Source of the DNA: Planctomycetota bacterium
GTDB lineage: Bacteria > Planctomycetota > UBA1135 > GCA-002748355
Direction: 5' to 3'
DNA length: 41,305 nt
Assembly: GCA_011321845.1 (NCBI GenBank)
Contig: DROQ01000101.1
Coordinates: 1 to 41,305 of the forward strand
Shown: in pieces, positions 18,839 to 26,576 of the stretch
Position numbering within the stretch: the first letter of the stretch is position 1
Layout: each line of letters opens with the position of its first letter
The notes under the pieces: model-generated
What the model was told of the DNA's origin: nothing
What the model saw: the letters and a program-made list of their open reading frames with translations, nothing else
Databases searched by the model: none
Made by a program: the position numbers and the translations under genes

Positions 18839-20275
18839 ATGCAGCGAAAACCTATCTCCCTGATCGGGGCCTTTTTGGGCCTGGGTCTCATTGGGATCGC
18901 GGGCCAGCAAAAGATGCAGGAAAACAGGAAGCCCCCCACGCAGGATTCCTCCCATCCCCCCATGCGCGGCAATACGAGCTATGCCCCGGTCGCTCAGACC
19001 GAGCCCTTCGCCTCCGTCATGGCTCGGATGAAAAAGGCCAAACCAGCCATCCTGGCCCGGCATCGGAAACTCCTCGAGGAACGCTACGATCTCTCCGACC
19101 ACTCCGACACCGAGGTCCGGATGTCCCGGGGCAAGAAGATCCAAACCGGTGTCCGGGTCAAGCTTCCCCAGGGCGTCACCTGGGAAGACCTCGCCAGCAT
19201 GCGTCCGGAGGAGATCAAGGCCAAGGACCTCTGGCCCAAGGGTTTTTATCCCCTCCCCCACCCCAACCATGACGAAGGGGGGATGCTCTTCCCTCAACAC
19301 CACATCGACGAGATCAAGAAGCAGACAGGGCGGGACCTGACCCGTTTCGACTTGGACTATGTGACCCCTCGTCACTTCCTGCCGGAATTCCCTCCGCCCA
19401 TCTATTTGACCACCCGTCCCGACCTCGGCGATGTCTCCAAGGGCAAGCTGGTCACCACCGACAATTACTTCGAACTCTTCTCCGGCATCCTCAACCCAAA
19501 ACAACTCGAAGGCCTCCGCCTTCTGGTCACCCCCTTTCCTCAGCAGCAGTTCAACGCGACCCATGATCGCCGGAGCGTGCGCCCCAGCCTTGGGGTGAGC
19601 TGTTTCGACTGCCACGCCAACGGGCACACCAACGCGGCCACGCATCTGGTCGGGGACATCCGCCCACAAGCCTACCGTCACGGCCTGGACACCCCCACCC
19701 TCCGTGGAGTCAATATCCAGAGACTCTTCGGTTCCCAGCGGGCTCTCAAGACGGTCGAAGACTTTGCCCAGTTCGAGCAACGAGCTGCCTACTTTGACGG
19801 AGACCCCGTCATCGCGACGAAAAAAGGCGTCAACATCCTGGAGCGGGGATCCCAAGTCCACTTCATGGGAGAGTTCCAAGCGATCCTCGACTTTCCCCCC
19901 GCGCCCAAACTGTCCTGGGATGGCAAGCTGGACCCCGAAAAGGCGAGCCCCGCCGAACTCCGCGGCCAGGCCATCTTCTTCGGCAAGGGCAAATGCTCCA
20001 CCTGCCACAAAGCCCCTTACTACACCGACAACCTCATGCACAATCTCAAAGCCGAGCGCTTCTTCAAACCCCGGATGATCAACGGTCGCTACGCCAGCGC
20101 GGACGGCCCCATCAAGACTTTCCCGCTTCGTGGCATCAAGGACAGCCCTCCCTACTTGCATGACGGCCGCTTGCTGACCCTCGAGGACACGGTGGAATTC
20201 TTCAACCTCATCCTCGGGACCAAGCTCAGCGCCCAGGAGAAGAAGGACCTCACCGAATTCCTGCGCTGCCTTTGA
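18839..20275 (+). CDS. Di-haem cytochrome c peroxidase/MauG-family protein
   Basis: The 478-residue protein has an N-terminal hydrophobic segment (signal peptide or anchor) and two c-type haem sites, CFDCH (255-259) and CSTCH (386-390). The C-terminus has the family pattern PYLHDGRLLTLEDTVEFF and ends SAQEKKDLTEFLRCL. Bacterial cytochrome c peroxidases reduce H2O2 to water in the periplasm with electrons from small cytochromes; MauG relatives oxidise proteins instead. The protein is longer than classic peroxidases (about 330 residues), with about 130 extra N-terminal residues. The ATG at 18839 has AGGAG 7 nt upstream; the TTG at 18833 would be too close. Its divergent position from oxyR supports a role in peroxide defence (inference). 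It ends 6 bases from the convergent sigma-fusion gene. Confidence 0.82.
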   Translation: MQRKPISLIGAFLGLGLIGIAGQQKMQENRKPPTQDSSHPPMRGNTSYAPVAQTEPFASVMARMKKAKPAILARHRKLLEERYDLSDHSDTEVRMSRGKKIQTGVRVKLPQGVTWEDLASMRPEEIKAKDLWPKGFYPLPHPNHDEGGMLFPQHHIDEIKKQTGRDLTRFDLDYVTPRHFLPEFPPPIYLTTRPDLGDVSKGKLVTTDNYFELFSGILNPKQLEGLRLLVTPFPQQQFNATHDRRSVRPSLGVSCFDCHANGHTNAATHLVGDIRPQAYRHGLDTPTLRGVNIQRLFGSQRALKTVEDFAQFEQRAAYFDGDPVIATKKGVNILERGSQVHFMGEFQAILDFPPAPKLSWDGKLDPEKASPAELRGQAIFFGKGKCSTCHKAPYYTDNLMHNLKAERFFKPRMINGRYASADGPIKTFPLRGIKDSPPYLHDGRLLTLEDTVEFFNLILGTKLSAQEKKDLTEFLRCL

Positions 20276-20281
20276 TCCTGT

Positions 20282-22366
20282 TCATTTCGGGAGACCTGGA
20301 AGCCAAACAAAGCGCTCCCTCCGCCGCAGGCTGACAACCCGGCGGCGGAGCTGGCCGTCGAAGAGCCAGGCCTCCCAGCGGGGACGGTTTCTTGTGAGGA
20401 GAAAAAAGCGACCCTCGGGGGAAAACCGCGGCCAGCCCCAGGGCGCTTTTGTGTCGACCAGGACCTCGAGGCTTTCGCGGTAAAAAATCTTGCTGCCCTC
20501 GAGATCGAAAAAGCCTTTTCGCGTCCTTCCCTTGGGACCCGGTGGAAGCAGAGGGCCGGAGGGGGGTAGGCGGTGGGTGAGGGTCTTTGTCGGGTAAGGG
20601 AATTCGGAGAGGCGCTTGCCCGTTCTCGCATCCAGGTCCACAAAGCGGAAGGAGGGCCAAAGGTCCCCTCTTTTTGGGGCCTGGGATGGGGGGACACCCT
20701 TGGCTTTCGCTGAGAAGGATTCGGAGAAACGGATCCTGTTCTTGTCGAGCCAGATGAATTCCAGCCGAGGGCTGCTGCTCGCGAGGGGAGAGTTGTCACA
20801 GTAGATGGGGGCGATCTCCCGGAGGATTTTTTGGGTCAGGAGGTCGTAGACGCTTAAGCGGAAACCCCTCGCCCACGCCCGGGGCGCGCGGCCCATGCGG
20901 AACTGCCCCCGGCGGGGCATCGGCCGGGCGATGGCGAGACGCCAGCCATCGGGGGAGAGCTGCGCACGCTGGATGCATTCTCCCAGCTCGTCGTCCGGGC
21001 CGCACTCCCACAGCCTTCGATGGGCACGGCCCTTGGGATCGATCTCCCAGAGCGCCGCGCGAGTCTCGCCGGCAGAAGGCGAGGCGAGCACGACCACCCG
21101 ACTTCCGGGCATGGCCCAAAACTTTTGAAAGGGGCGAGCGAAGACCAAACGCGCCTTGGCGCTCGGGAGATCCAGGGCGATCAGCCCGTAGGGATCCCGA
21201 TGACTCATCAGAAGAATGCCACCGGAGTCCAGCCGCTGAAGGATCTGGACCGCATTCTGGCTGCGCATGAAGACTTGGAGGGGACCCGGATGGGCAGGAG
21301 TTTGAAGGAAATGCAACCTTCCCCTTTGCCTGGCTCCCTGTTGGGTCCCGGATCCCCCTCTCGGGGACTCTCCCTCCTTGGCTCCCATTTCCCCGCCTGG
21401 CGGCTCCTCGCCCACCGAGAAGAGCAGTGGCCCTTCCTTCACGGAGACAGGATAGAACTCCAAACTCCCCAGACGGCTCACGCTCTTGGACCTCTCCCGG
21501 GGCTTGTTCGCCACGGGATTCGGACTCGCTTGGCGCAAGACCACCGGCCCTTGCTCAGTCGAACCGGATCCCTTCTCGGGTTTCTGAGGGTTCAAAAGGG
21601 AGAGGTGCCCCCCCTTTCCCTCCCTGCCCGCGCGGGCCGGAAAAACCCCCCAAAGCCCAAAACCGAGCAAGAGGACAAGAGCGACCCCCATCCCCATTTT
21701 GGCCGCGTGAAACAGAGGGATGACCGAAGCCGCCCCTCCGCCGCCCCCAGCCGCTGGGATCGCCCGGCCCCCGGCCCGCCCAAGCACACGGCCCCGGACC
21801 TGGCGCAGCGCGGCCATGGGCAAGAGCCCCGGCGCAAACCCCGCCGGAAGCCCCCTACGCAGCATCGCCAAACCCCGCTGGATCTGTGTCCGAATCGTGC
21901 TCCCCGAACGCCCCAACCGCCGCGCCACTTCCCCCGGCGTCCAAGCCTCCTGCAGGTGCAGGGCCAGCACCTCCCGGTAAGGCTCAGGCAATCCCCCGAT
22001 CGCCTCCCCCACCGCACCCCGCAGCTCCCTGGCCATCACGCCCTCCTCCGGCCGCCCCACCTCCCGCGGCGCCAACCGCTCCAGTTCGGGTTTGCGCTGG
22101 GACCGTCTCCGCGCCCGCCGCGCATGGTTCCCCATCAACCCCAGCAGCCAGGGGAGCAGGGGGCGCTCCGCGTCGTAGCGCTCCGCCGCCTCCATGGCCG
22201 CCAAGAAGGTCTCCTGCAGGAGATCCTCCGCCCCCGAAAGGTCCCCTGTCAGATGGACCGCAACCCTCCCCAGGACCGGCGAGACCGCGTCAAACACATC
22301 CGCAAGAGCCGAGCTGTCTCCTCGATCTCGAAAGCGGCAAAACTGTTCTTCGATGGTTTTCCTCAT
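20282..22366 (-). CDS. ECF sigma factor fused to a membrane-anchored propeller-like domain
   Basis: This 694-residue protein joins three parts. Residues 1-175 are an ECF sigma factor: region 2 at about 25-95 (GAEDLLQETFLAAMEAAERY, LLPWLLGLMGNHARR) and region 4 at about 116-170 (LPEPYREVLALHLQEAWTPG, then RRLGRSGSTIRTQIQRGL). A single membrane helix follows at about 220-240 (MGVALVLLLGFGLWGVF). Residues about 241-694 would be extracytoplasmic and contain TolB/WD40-like blades (LSPDGWRLAIARP, FSPEGRFFLLTRN, DLDARTGKRLSEFP). The layout suggests a sigma factor held at the membrane by its own sensor domain, with release by proteolysis or conformational change (inference). Planctomycete ECF factors with WD40 extensions have been noted before. 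No anti-sigma gene is near. It lies 56 bases after the hydrolase gene on the same strand. Confidence 0.85.
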   Translation of the reverse strand: MRKTIEEQFCRFRDRGDSSALADVFDAVSPVLGRVAVHLTGDLSGAEDLLQETFLAAMEAAERYDAERPLLPWLLGLMGNHARRARRRSQRKPELERLAPREVGRPEEGVMARELRGAVGEAIGGLPEPYREVLALHLQEAWTPGEVARRLGRSGSTIRTQIQRGLAMLRRGLPAGFAPGLLPMAALRQVRGRVLGRAGGRAIPAAGGGGGAASVIPLFHAAKMGMGVALVLLLGFGLWGVFPARAGREGKGGHLSLLNPQKPEKGSGSTEQGPVVLRQASPNPVANKPRERSKSVSRLGSLEFYPVSVKEGPLLFSVGEEPPGGEMGAKEGESPRGGSGTQQGARQRGRLHFLQTPAHPGPLQVFMRSQNAVQILQRLDSGGILLMSHRDPYGLIALDLPSAKARLVFARPFQKFWAMPGSRVVVLASPSAGETRAALWEIDPKGRAHRRLWECGPDDELGECIQRAQLSPDGWRLAIARPMPRRGQFRMGRAPRAWARGFRLSVYDLLTQKILREIAPIYCDNSPLASSSPRLEFIWLDKNRIRFSESFSAKAKGVPPSQAPKRGDLWPSFRFVDLDARTGKRLSEFPYPTKTLTHRLPPSGPLLPPGPKGRTRKGFFDLEGSKIFYRESLEVLVDTKAPWGWPRFSPEGRFFLLTRNRPRWEAWLFDGQLRRRVVSLRRRERFVWLPGLPK

Positions 22367-22422
22367 AGGGAAAGGGATTCACCCCGCTCGGCCCATCGTC
22401 CCACCTTTTCCTGAAATTCCCC

Positions 22423-23814
22423 TTATTTTCCGAAGCGCGCGAGAATCCAATCCCCGATGGTTTTGAGGACCTTGGGGGCCATGGTCTCCTCGATCTTGCC
22501 GTATTCGCCCAGGTCTCCCGTCTTGCAGGTCTGGAAGAGATGATTGAGACCGGGGAGTTCGATGATGGTCGCGTCCTTGTTTCTCGCGAGGAGCTTTCGA
22601 AAGACGGGGAGGTTTTGCTCCGCGAGGACCTGCACATCCTTGGAACCGTTCAAAACAAGGATCGGCCTGTCGAGTTTGGCAAGATAGGGGCGTGGATCGA
22701 AACGGACGAAGGCCCGAAACCAGGGAGAGAGGAGCATTCTGGTTTGTTTTGCAACAAAGTCCTCCTTCTTCCCCCGGGGGGTCATCTTCCAAGCCTTCTC
22801 CAGGATCGGTTTCAGTTTTTTTCGAAGGGCCGGCAAGGAGTCTTCTTTGAGGATCAGGTCATAGGCCTGGGCGTTGGAGCGACTGATGGCTTCGACCATG
22901 AACTCGGGAACCCCCTTGACCCGAAGGATCTTGCGCCCCTGCGCCTTGAGGATTTCGGCGCCTGAGACGGCGGGGCCTGCCAAAAGGATCATGAAGGCCA
23001 CGTCCTTGGACTTCGCCGCGCAGATCGGAGCCACAAGGCCCCCCTCCGAATGCCCACAGATCCCGATCTTCTTGGGGTCGATCTCCTTGCGGCCCTTGAG
23101 ATAGCTCACCGCCGCCAATGCGTCCACCGCGAAGTCCTGCGTCGTCGCAGCTGCGAACTTCCCCGTCGACTTGCCCACCCCCCGGTCATCGTAGCGCAGC
23201 ACCGCGATCCCCCGCCGCGTCAGCGCGTCCGCAAGGACCAAAAAGGGCTTGTGCCCCATCAAGCTCTCGTTCCTGTCCTGCGGCCCCGAGCCCGTCACAA
23301 GCACCAGCGCTGGAAACGGTCCCGCCCCCTTCGGAAGAGTCAGGCTGCCCGCGAGCCTGACCCCCGGGGCGCTTTCGAAGCGGACCTCCTCCACACGGTA
23401 GGGAAAGGGCGGCTTGGGTTCTTGCGGACGCGGTGGTTTTTCGATCTTCCCCCTCAAAGGCCGTAGAATCAGCCGGAGGTCCCCAGCTTGGTGGAAGGTC
23501 CCCACGATCTTGCCACTCTTGGGATCCAGTTTCCCCTCATAGCGAATCCCCAACCTTTGGATCGCCAGCTTCAACTTCCTTCCCTGGATCTCCACCCTGT
23601 CCATCGCGATGCCAAAGGCCTGCTGATCCGGGCTGTCCAAGGTCCCCGCAAAACCCTTGGCCGTCTTCTTCAGATGAAAGACCACCCGAATCTTCCCCGC
23701 CGGAGTTCCGATGTGGCCAATCCAAGAACCAAGCACAGAAGGCCCAGACTTCGAAGGCCGGCTCCCCTGAGCCGCCAGCCCCGTCACAAGAACAAGAGAA
23801 AGAAGAACGTGCAT
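22423..23814 (-). CDS. Secreted alpha/beta hydrolase
   Basis: The 463-residue protein starts at an ATG with GGAG 6 nt upstream; the frame stays open far upstream only because it is a shadow of queA. Residues 1-16 are a signal peptide ending GLAAQ. Residues about 25-120 are a small beta-barrel-like domain (GSWIGHIGTPAGKIRVVFHL) seen before many such hydrolases. The alpha/beta-hydrolase domain spans about 140-463: oxyanion-side GSGPQDRNE, the nucleophile elbow GHSEGG with its Ser, the acid in NGSKDVQV and the His in GLNHLF. It is probably an esterase or peptidase-like hydrolase acting in the periplasm; the substrate cannot be told. It lies 56 bases after queA and 56 bases before the sigma-fusion gene, all on the minus strand, so an operon is possible. 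Confidence 0.88.
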   Translation of the reverse strand: MHVLLSLVLVTGLAAQGSRPSKSGPSVLGSWIGHIGTPAGKIRVVFHLKKTAKGFAGTLDSPDQQAFGIAMDRVEIQGRKLKLAIQRLGIRYEGKLDPKSGKIVGTFHQAGDLRLILRPLRGKIEKPPRPQEPKPPFPYRVEEVRFESAPGVRLAGSLTLPKGAGPFPALVLVTGSGPQDRNESLMGHKPFLVLADALTRRGIAVLRYDDRGVGKSTGKFAAATTQDFAVDALAAVSYLKGRKEIDPKKIGICGHSEGGLVAPICAAKSKDVAFMILLAGPAVSGAEILKAQGRKILRVKGVPEFMVEAISRSNAQAYDLILKEDSLPALRKKLKPILEKAWKMTPRGKKEDFVAKQTRMLLSPWFRAFVRFDPRPYLAKLDRPILVLNGSKDVQVLAEQNLPVFRKLLARNKDATIIELPGLNHLFQTCKTGDLGEYGKIEETMAPKVLKTIGDWILARFGK

Positions 23815-23870
23815 CCAAGACTCCGTGGGAGAAAACCCCAAGCATACAGGATGCCCTTCGCTCTGGCTCC

Positions 23871-24941
23871 TTACTCCAAGACCAGCATGGCGTCGCCGAA
23901 GGAGAAGAAGCGGTAGCCTTGGTCGATGGCAATGCGATACAGCTCCAACACGCGCTCCCGGCCGAGAATAGAGGAGAGGAGGAGAAGGAGGCTGCTCTCG
24001 GGGAGGTGGAAGTTGGTGAGGAGGGCGAAGTCGAGCCTCGGGCCTTTGCCGGGGTAGAGGAAGAGGTCGGTCTCGCCGCTGCGGGGGACGACTTCCCAGC
24101 CGGGTTTTTCGCTTGCGCTGCGAGGCTCCAGGCTGGATTCGAGGACGCGGACCGAGGTGGTGCCCACACAGAGGAGGCGGGAGCTGCGGGCGCGCGCGGC
24201 CTCGATGGCCTGGGCGGCTTCGGGGGGGCATTGGAACCATTCGCTGTGCATCCGGTGCTCCTCGATGCTCTCTCCGCGAAGGGGCTCGAAGGTCCCTTCG
24301 CCCACGTGCAGGGTGACGCGGGCCTGCTCCACGCCCTTCTCCTGGAGCCTTGCCAGCAACTCCTCGGTCAGGTGGAGACCGGCGGTGGGAGCCGCGACGG
24401 CGCCGGGCCGGGCGGCGAAGACGGTCTGGTAGCGCTCCCGGTCGAAGCGGGGGTCTTCTTCCCCGGGGGGGCGCTTGATGTAGGGCGGCAGAGGCGCGCG
24501 GCCGACGCGGTCCAGGCATGCGGCCAGGCTCTCCTCGCCCCGGGGCGCGAGGCGGAAGCGGTGCCTTCCCCCTCCCAGGGACGCGAGGATGGTCAGCTCC
24601 AGCGCCCCTTCCTCCATCAGCAGGGTCTCCCCCTCCCCCAGCCGCGCCGAAGGCTTGAGGAATCCCTCGGCCTCGGCCCCACGGCGCTCCAGGATCAGGC
24701 ATTCGACCCGCCCTCCGGTCCGCCTCCTGCCGAGGAGGCGATGGGGGAGCACCCGGGTCTCGTTGAGCACCATCAGGTCCCCGGCCTTCAAGTAGTCCCC
24801 GAGATCCCGCACGCGCCGGTGCTCCAATCTGCCGGGATCGCTCCGGGAGCAAACCAGCATCCGCGCCGAATCCCTAGGATCAGCCGGAAAAAGAGCGATC
24901 CGATCAGGGGGTAGTTCGTAATGGAAATCCTTCCGCTGCAT
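23871..24941 (-). CDS. queA: S-adenosylmethionine:tRNA ribosyltransferase-isomerase (QueA)
   Basis: The 356-residue protein is full length. It has the QueA signatures DFHYELP and LNETRVLPHRL at the N-terminus, AAPTAGLHLTEELL near residue 183, THVGEGTFEPLR-like TLHVGEGTFEPLR, LTNFHLPESSLLLLLS and YRFFSFGDAMLVL at the C-terminus. QueA transfers the ribosyl part of SAM to preQ1 at position 34 of tRNAs with GUN anticodons to make epoxyqueuosine, in the cytoplasm. It is a housekeeping gene. It starts 50 bases from the divergent glycosyltransferase gene, so the two share a promoter region. No other queuosine genes are in the window. Confidence 0.97.
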   Translation of the reverse strand: MQRKDFHYELPPDRIALFPADPRDSARMLVCSRSDPGRLEHRRVRDLGDYLKAGDLMVLNETRVLPHRLLGRRRTGGRVECLILERRGAEAEGFLKPSARLGEGETLLMEEGALELTILASLGGGRHRFRLAPRGEESLAACLDRVGRAPLPPYIKRPPGEEDPRFDRERYQTVFAARPGAVAAPTAGLHLTEELLARLQEKGVEQARVTLHVGEGTFEPLRGESIEEHRMHSEWFQCPPEAAQAIEAARARSSRLLCVGTTSVRVLESSLEPRSASEKPGWEVVPRSGETDLFLYPGKGPRLDFALLTNFHLPESSLLLLLSSILGRERVLELYRIAIDQGYRFFSFGDAMLVLE

Positions 24942-24991
24942 TGCCGCCTAGCTGCCTGTCCTGTACCTTCTTTCTCCCACTTTGAACCAAC

Positions 24992-26557
24992 ATGGCACCA
25001 TTTCTCCTCATTTCCTACTACGGGCTCTTCGCCATCCTCTCGGTTTATGGGATGCACCGGGCCCTCCTGCTCCTGCGGCTGCTTCGGCGGCGGCGGGAGG
25101 CGGCGCGGGTGGAGCTGCCCGCGGAGGAGGCGCGCTATCCTCTGGTGACGGTGCAACTGCCGGTTTTCAACGAGCGCTACGTGGCGACGCGGCTCCTGGA
25201 CGCGGTGGCGGCCTTCGACTGGCCGAAGGAGCGGCTGGAGATCCAGGTCCTCGATGACTCGACAGACGAGACGAGCGGGATCCTGGCGGAGCGCTGCCGG
25301 GAGCTAGCGGCGGAGGGATTCGAAATCCGGCACCTGCGGCGGAAGAACCGCAAGGGCTACAAGGCGGGGGCGCTGGCCGAGGGCCTCCGGGGAGGAGAGG
25401 GGGAGGATGGCCGGATGCGCGCGCCGGCCCGGGGAGAGTTCGTGGCCATCTTCGACGCGGACTTTCTCCCCCAGCCCGATTTTCTGAAGCGCAGCCTCCC
25501 CTACCTCCTGGCCGACGAGGGCTTGGGGCTGGTGCAGGCGCGCTGGGAGCACATCAACCGGGACCACAGCCTCCTGACCCGGCTGCAGGCCGTCTTCCTC
25601 GACGCCCACTTCGCCATCGAGCATCAGGCGCGGGAGCGGGCGGGGCACTTCCTCAACTTCAACGGCACGGCCGGGGTCTGGCGGCGCAGCGCCATCGAGG
25701 CCGCGGGCGGTTGGAGCCACGACACCCTGACCGAGGACCTGGACCTCTCCTTCCGCGTGCAGATGGAAGGCATCCGCTTCCACTACCTGCACGACCTGGG
25801 CGTCCCCGCCGAGCTGCCTGCCGAGATGAACGGCTTCAAAAACCAGCAGCACCGCTGGGCCAAGGGCTCGATCGAGGTGGCCCGCAAACTCCTCCTGCCC
25901 CTCTGGCGCCATCCCGGCGTCCCCCTCGGCGCCAAGCTCGAGGGCTCCATGCACCTCCTCAACAACCTGGCCTACCTGGTCGTCGCCATCGCCAGCTTCT
26001 TGACCCTGCCCGTGGCCCTGGCCCGCGGCTCCGTCCACCCGGACCTGACCATCTGGGCCGACCGCTACCTCCTGGGGATCGGCCTCCTGCCGGTGCTCAG
26101 CTATTTCCTCATCGCCCAGCTCCTCGTCGGGCGCCGCCTCCTCCCCAGCCTGCTCCTCCTCCCCGCCGCCCTCGCCCTCGGCATCGGCCTCTCGATCAAC
26201 AACGCCAAGGCCGTCCTCGAAGGCCTCCTCGGCCACCGCACAGGATTCGTCCGCACCCCCAAGTACCACATCCACGCAGCCCAGGACAGCTGGATCGGCA
26301 AGTGCTACTCCGCCCGCAAGAGCCTCGGCCTCTGGCTCGAGATCTTCCTCGGCCTCGAAGCCCTCGCCGCCTTCGGCGTCGCCGCCTGGAACGGCTGCTG
26401 GAGCATGGGGCTCTTCTTCCTCTTCTTCGCGACCGGCTACCTCTACACCGGCCTGCTCTCGGCCCTCCCCTCCCTGGCCGAGCGCCTGCGATCCAAGACC
26501 TGGACCCTCCGCGCCGCGACCCGGCCACCCGTCGTCGCCAAGCAGCGGGTCGGCTAG
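24992..26557 (+). CDS. Processive membrane glycosyltransferase, GT2 (cellulose/glucomannan synthase-like)
   Basis: The 521-residue protein has one N-terminal membrane helix, a cytoplasmic GT2 domain at about 45-300 and several C-terminal helices. The processive signature is complete: QVLDDSTDET (first Asp), FDADF (DxD), LTEDLD (TED) and QQHRW (QxxRW). This pattern belongs to cellulose, CslA mannan/glucomannan and related synthases that polymerise sugar and pass the chain through the membrane. An insertion of about 20 residues (GEGEDGRMRAPARG) precedes the DxD. No BcsB, BcsC or PilZ partner is adjacent, so the polymer is unknown; a CslA-like beta-mannan or a lipid-linked sugar product are both possible. 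There is no Shine-Dalgarno before the ATG, and the message may be leaderless or nearly so. Confidence 0.9.
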   Translation: MAPFLLISYYGLFAILSVYGMHRALLLLRLLRRRREAARVELPAEEARYPLVTVQLPVFNERYVATRLLDAVAAFDWPKERLEIQVLDDSTDETSGILAERCRELAAEGFEIRHLRRKNRKGYKAGALAEGLRGGEGEDGRMRAPARGEFVAIFDADFLPQPDFLKRSLPYLLADEGLGLVQARWEHINRDHSLLTRLQAVFLDAHFAIEHQARERAGHFLNFNGTAGVWRRSAIEAAGGWSHDTLTEDLDLSFRVQMEGIRFHYLHDLGVPAELPAEMNGFKNQQHRWAKGSIEVARKLLLPLWRHPGVPLGAKLEGSMHLLNNLAYLVVAIASFLTLPVALARGSVHPDLTIWADRYLLGIGLLPVLSYFLIAQLLVGRRLLPSLLLLPAALALGIGLSINNAKAVLEGLLGHRTGFVRTPKYHIHAAQDSWIGKCYSARKSLGLWLEIFLGLEALAAFGVAAWNGCWSMGLFFLFFATGYLYTGLLSALPSLAERLRSKTWTLRAATRPPVVAKQRVG

Positions 26558-26576
26558 TTCGCTCCTCAGGCTTCGG

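Noticed and set aside
23815-24852. N-terminal extension of the hydrolase frame
   Set aside because: The extension is Arg/Pro/Gly-rich, overlaps queA in another frame, and the signal peptide and ribosome site place the start at 23814.
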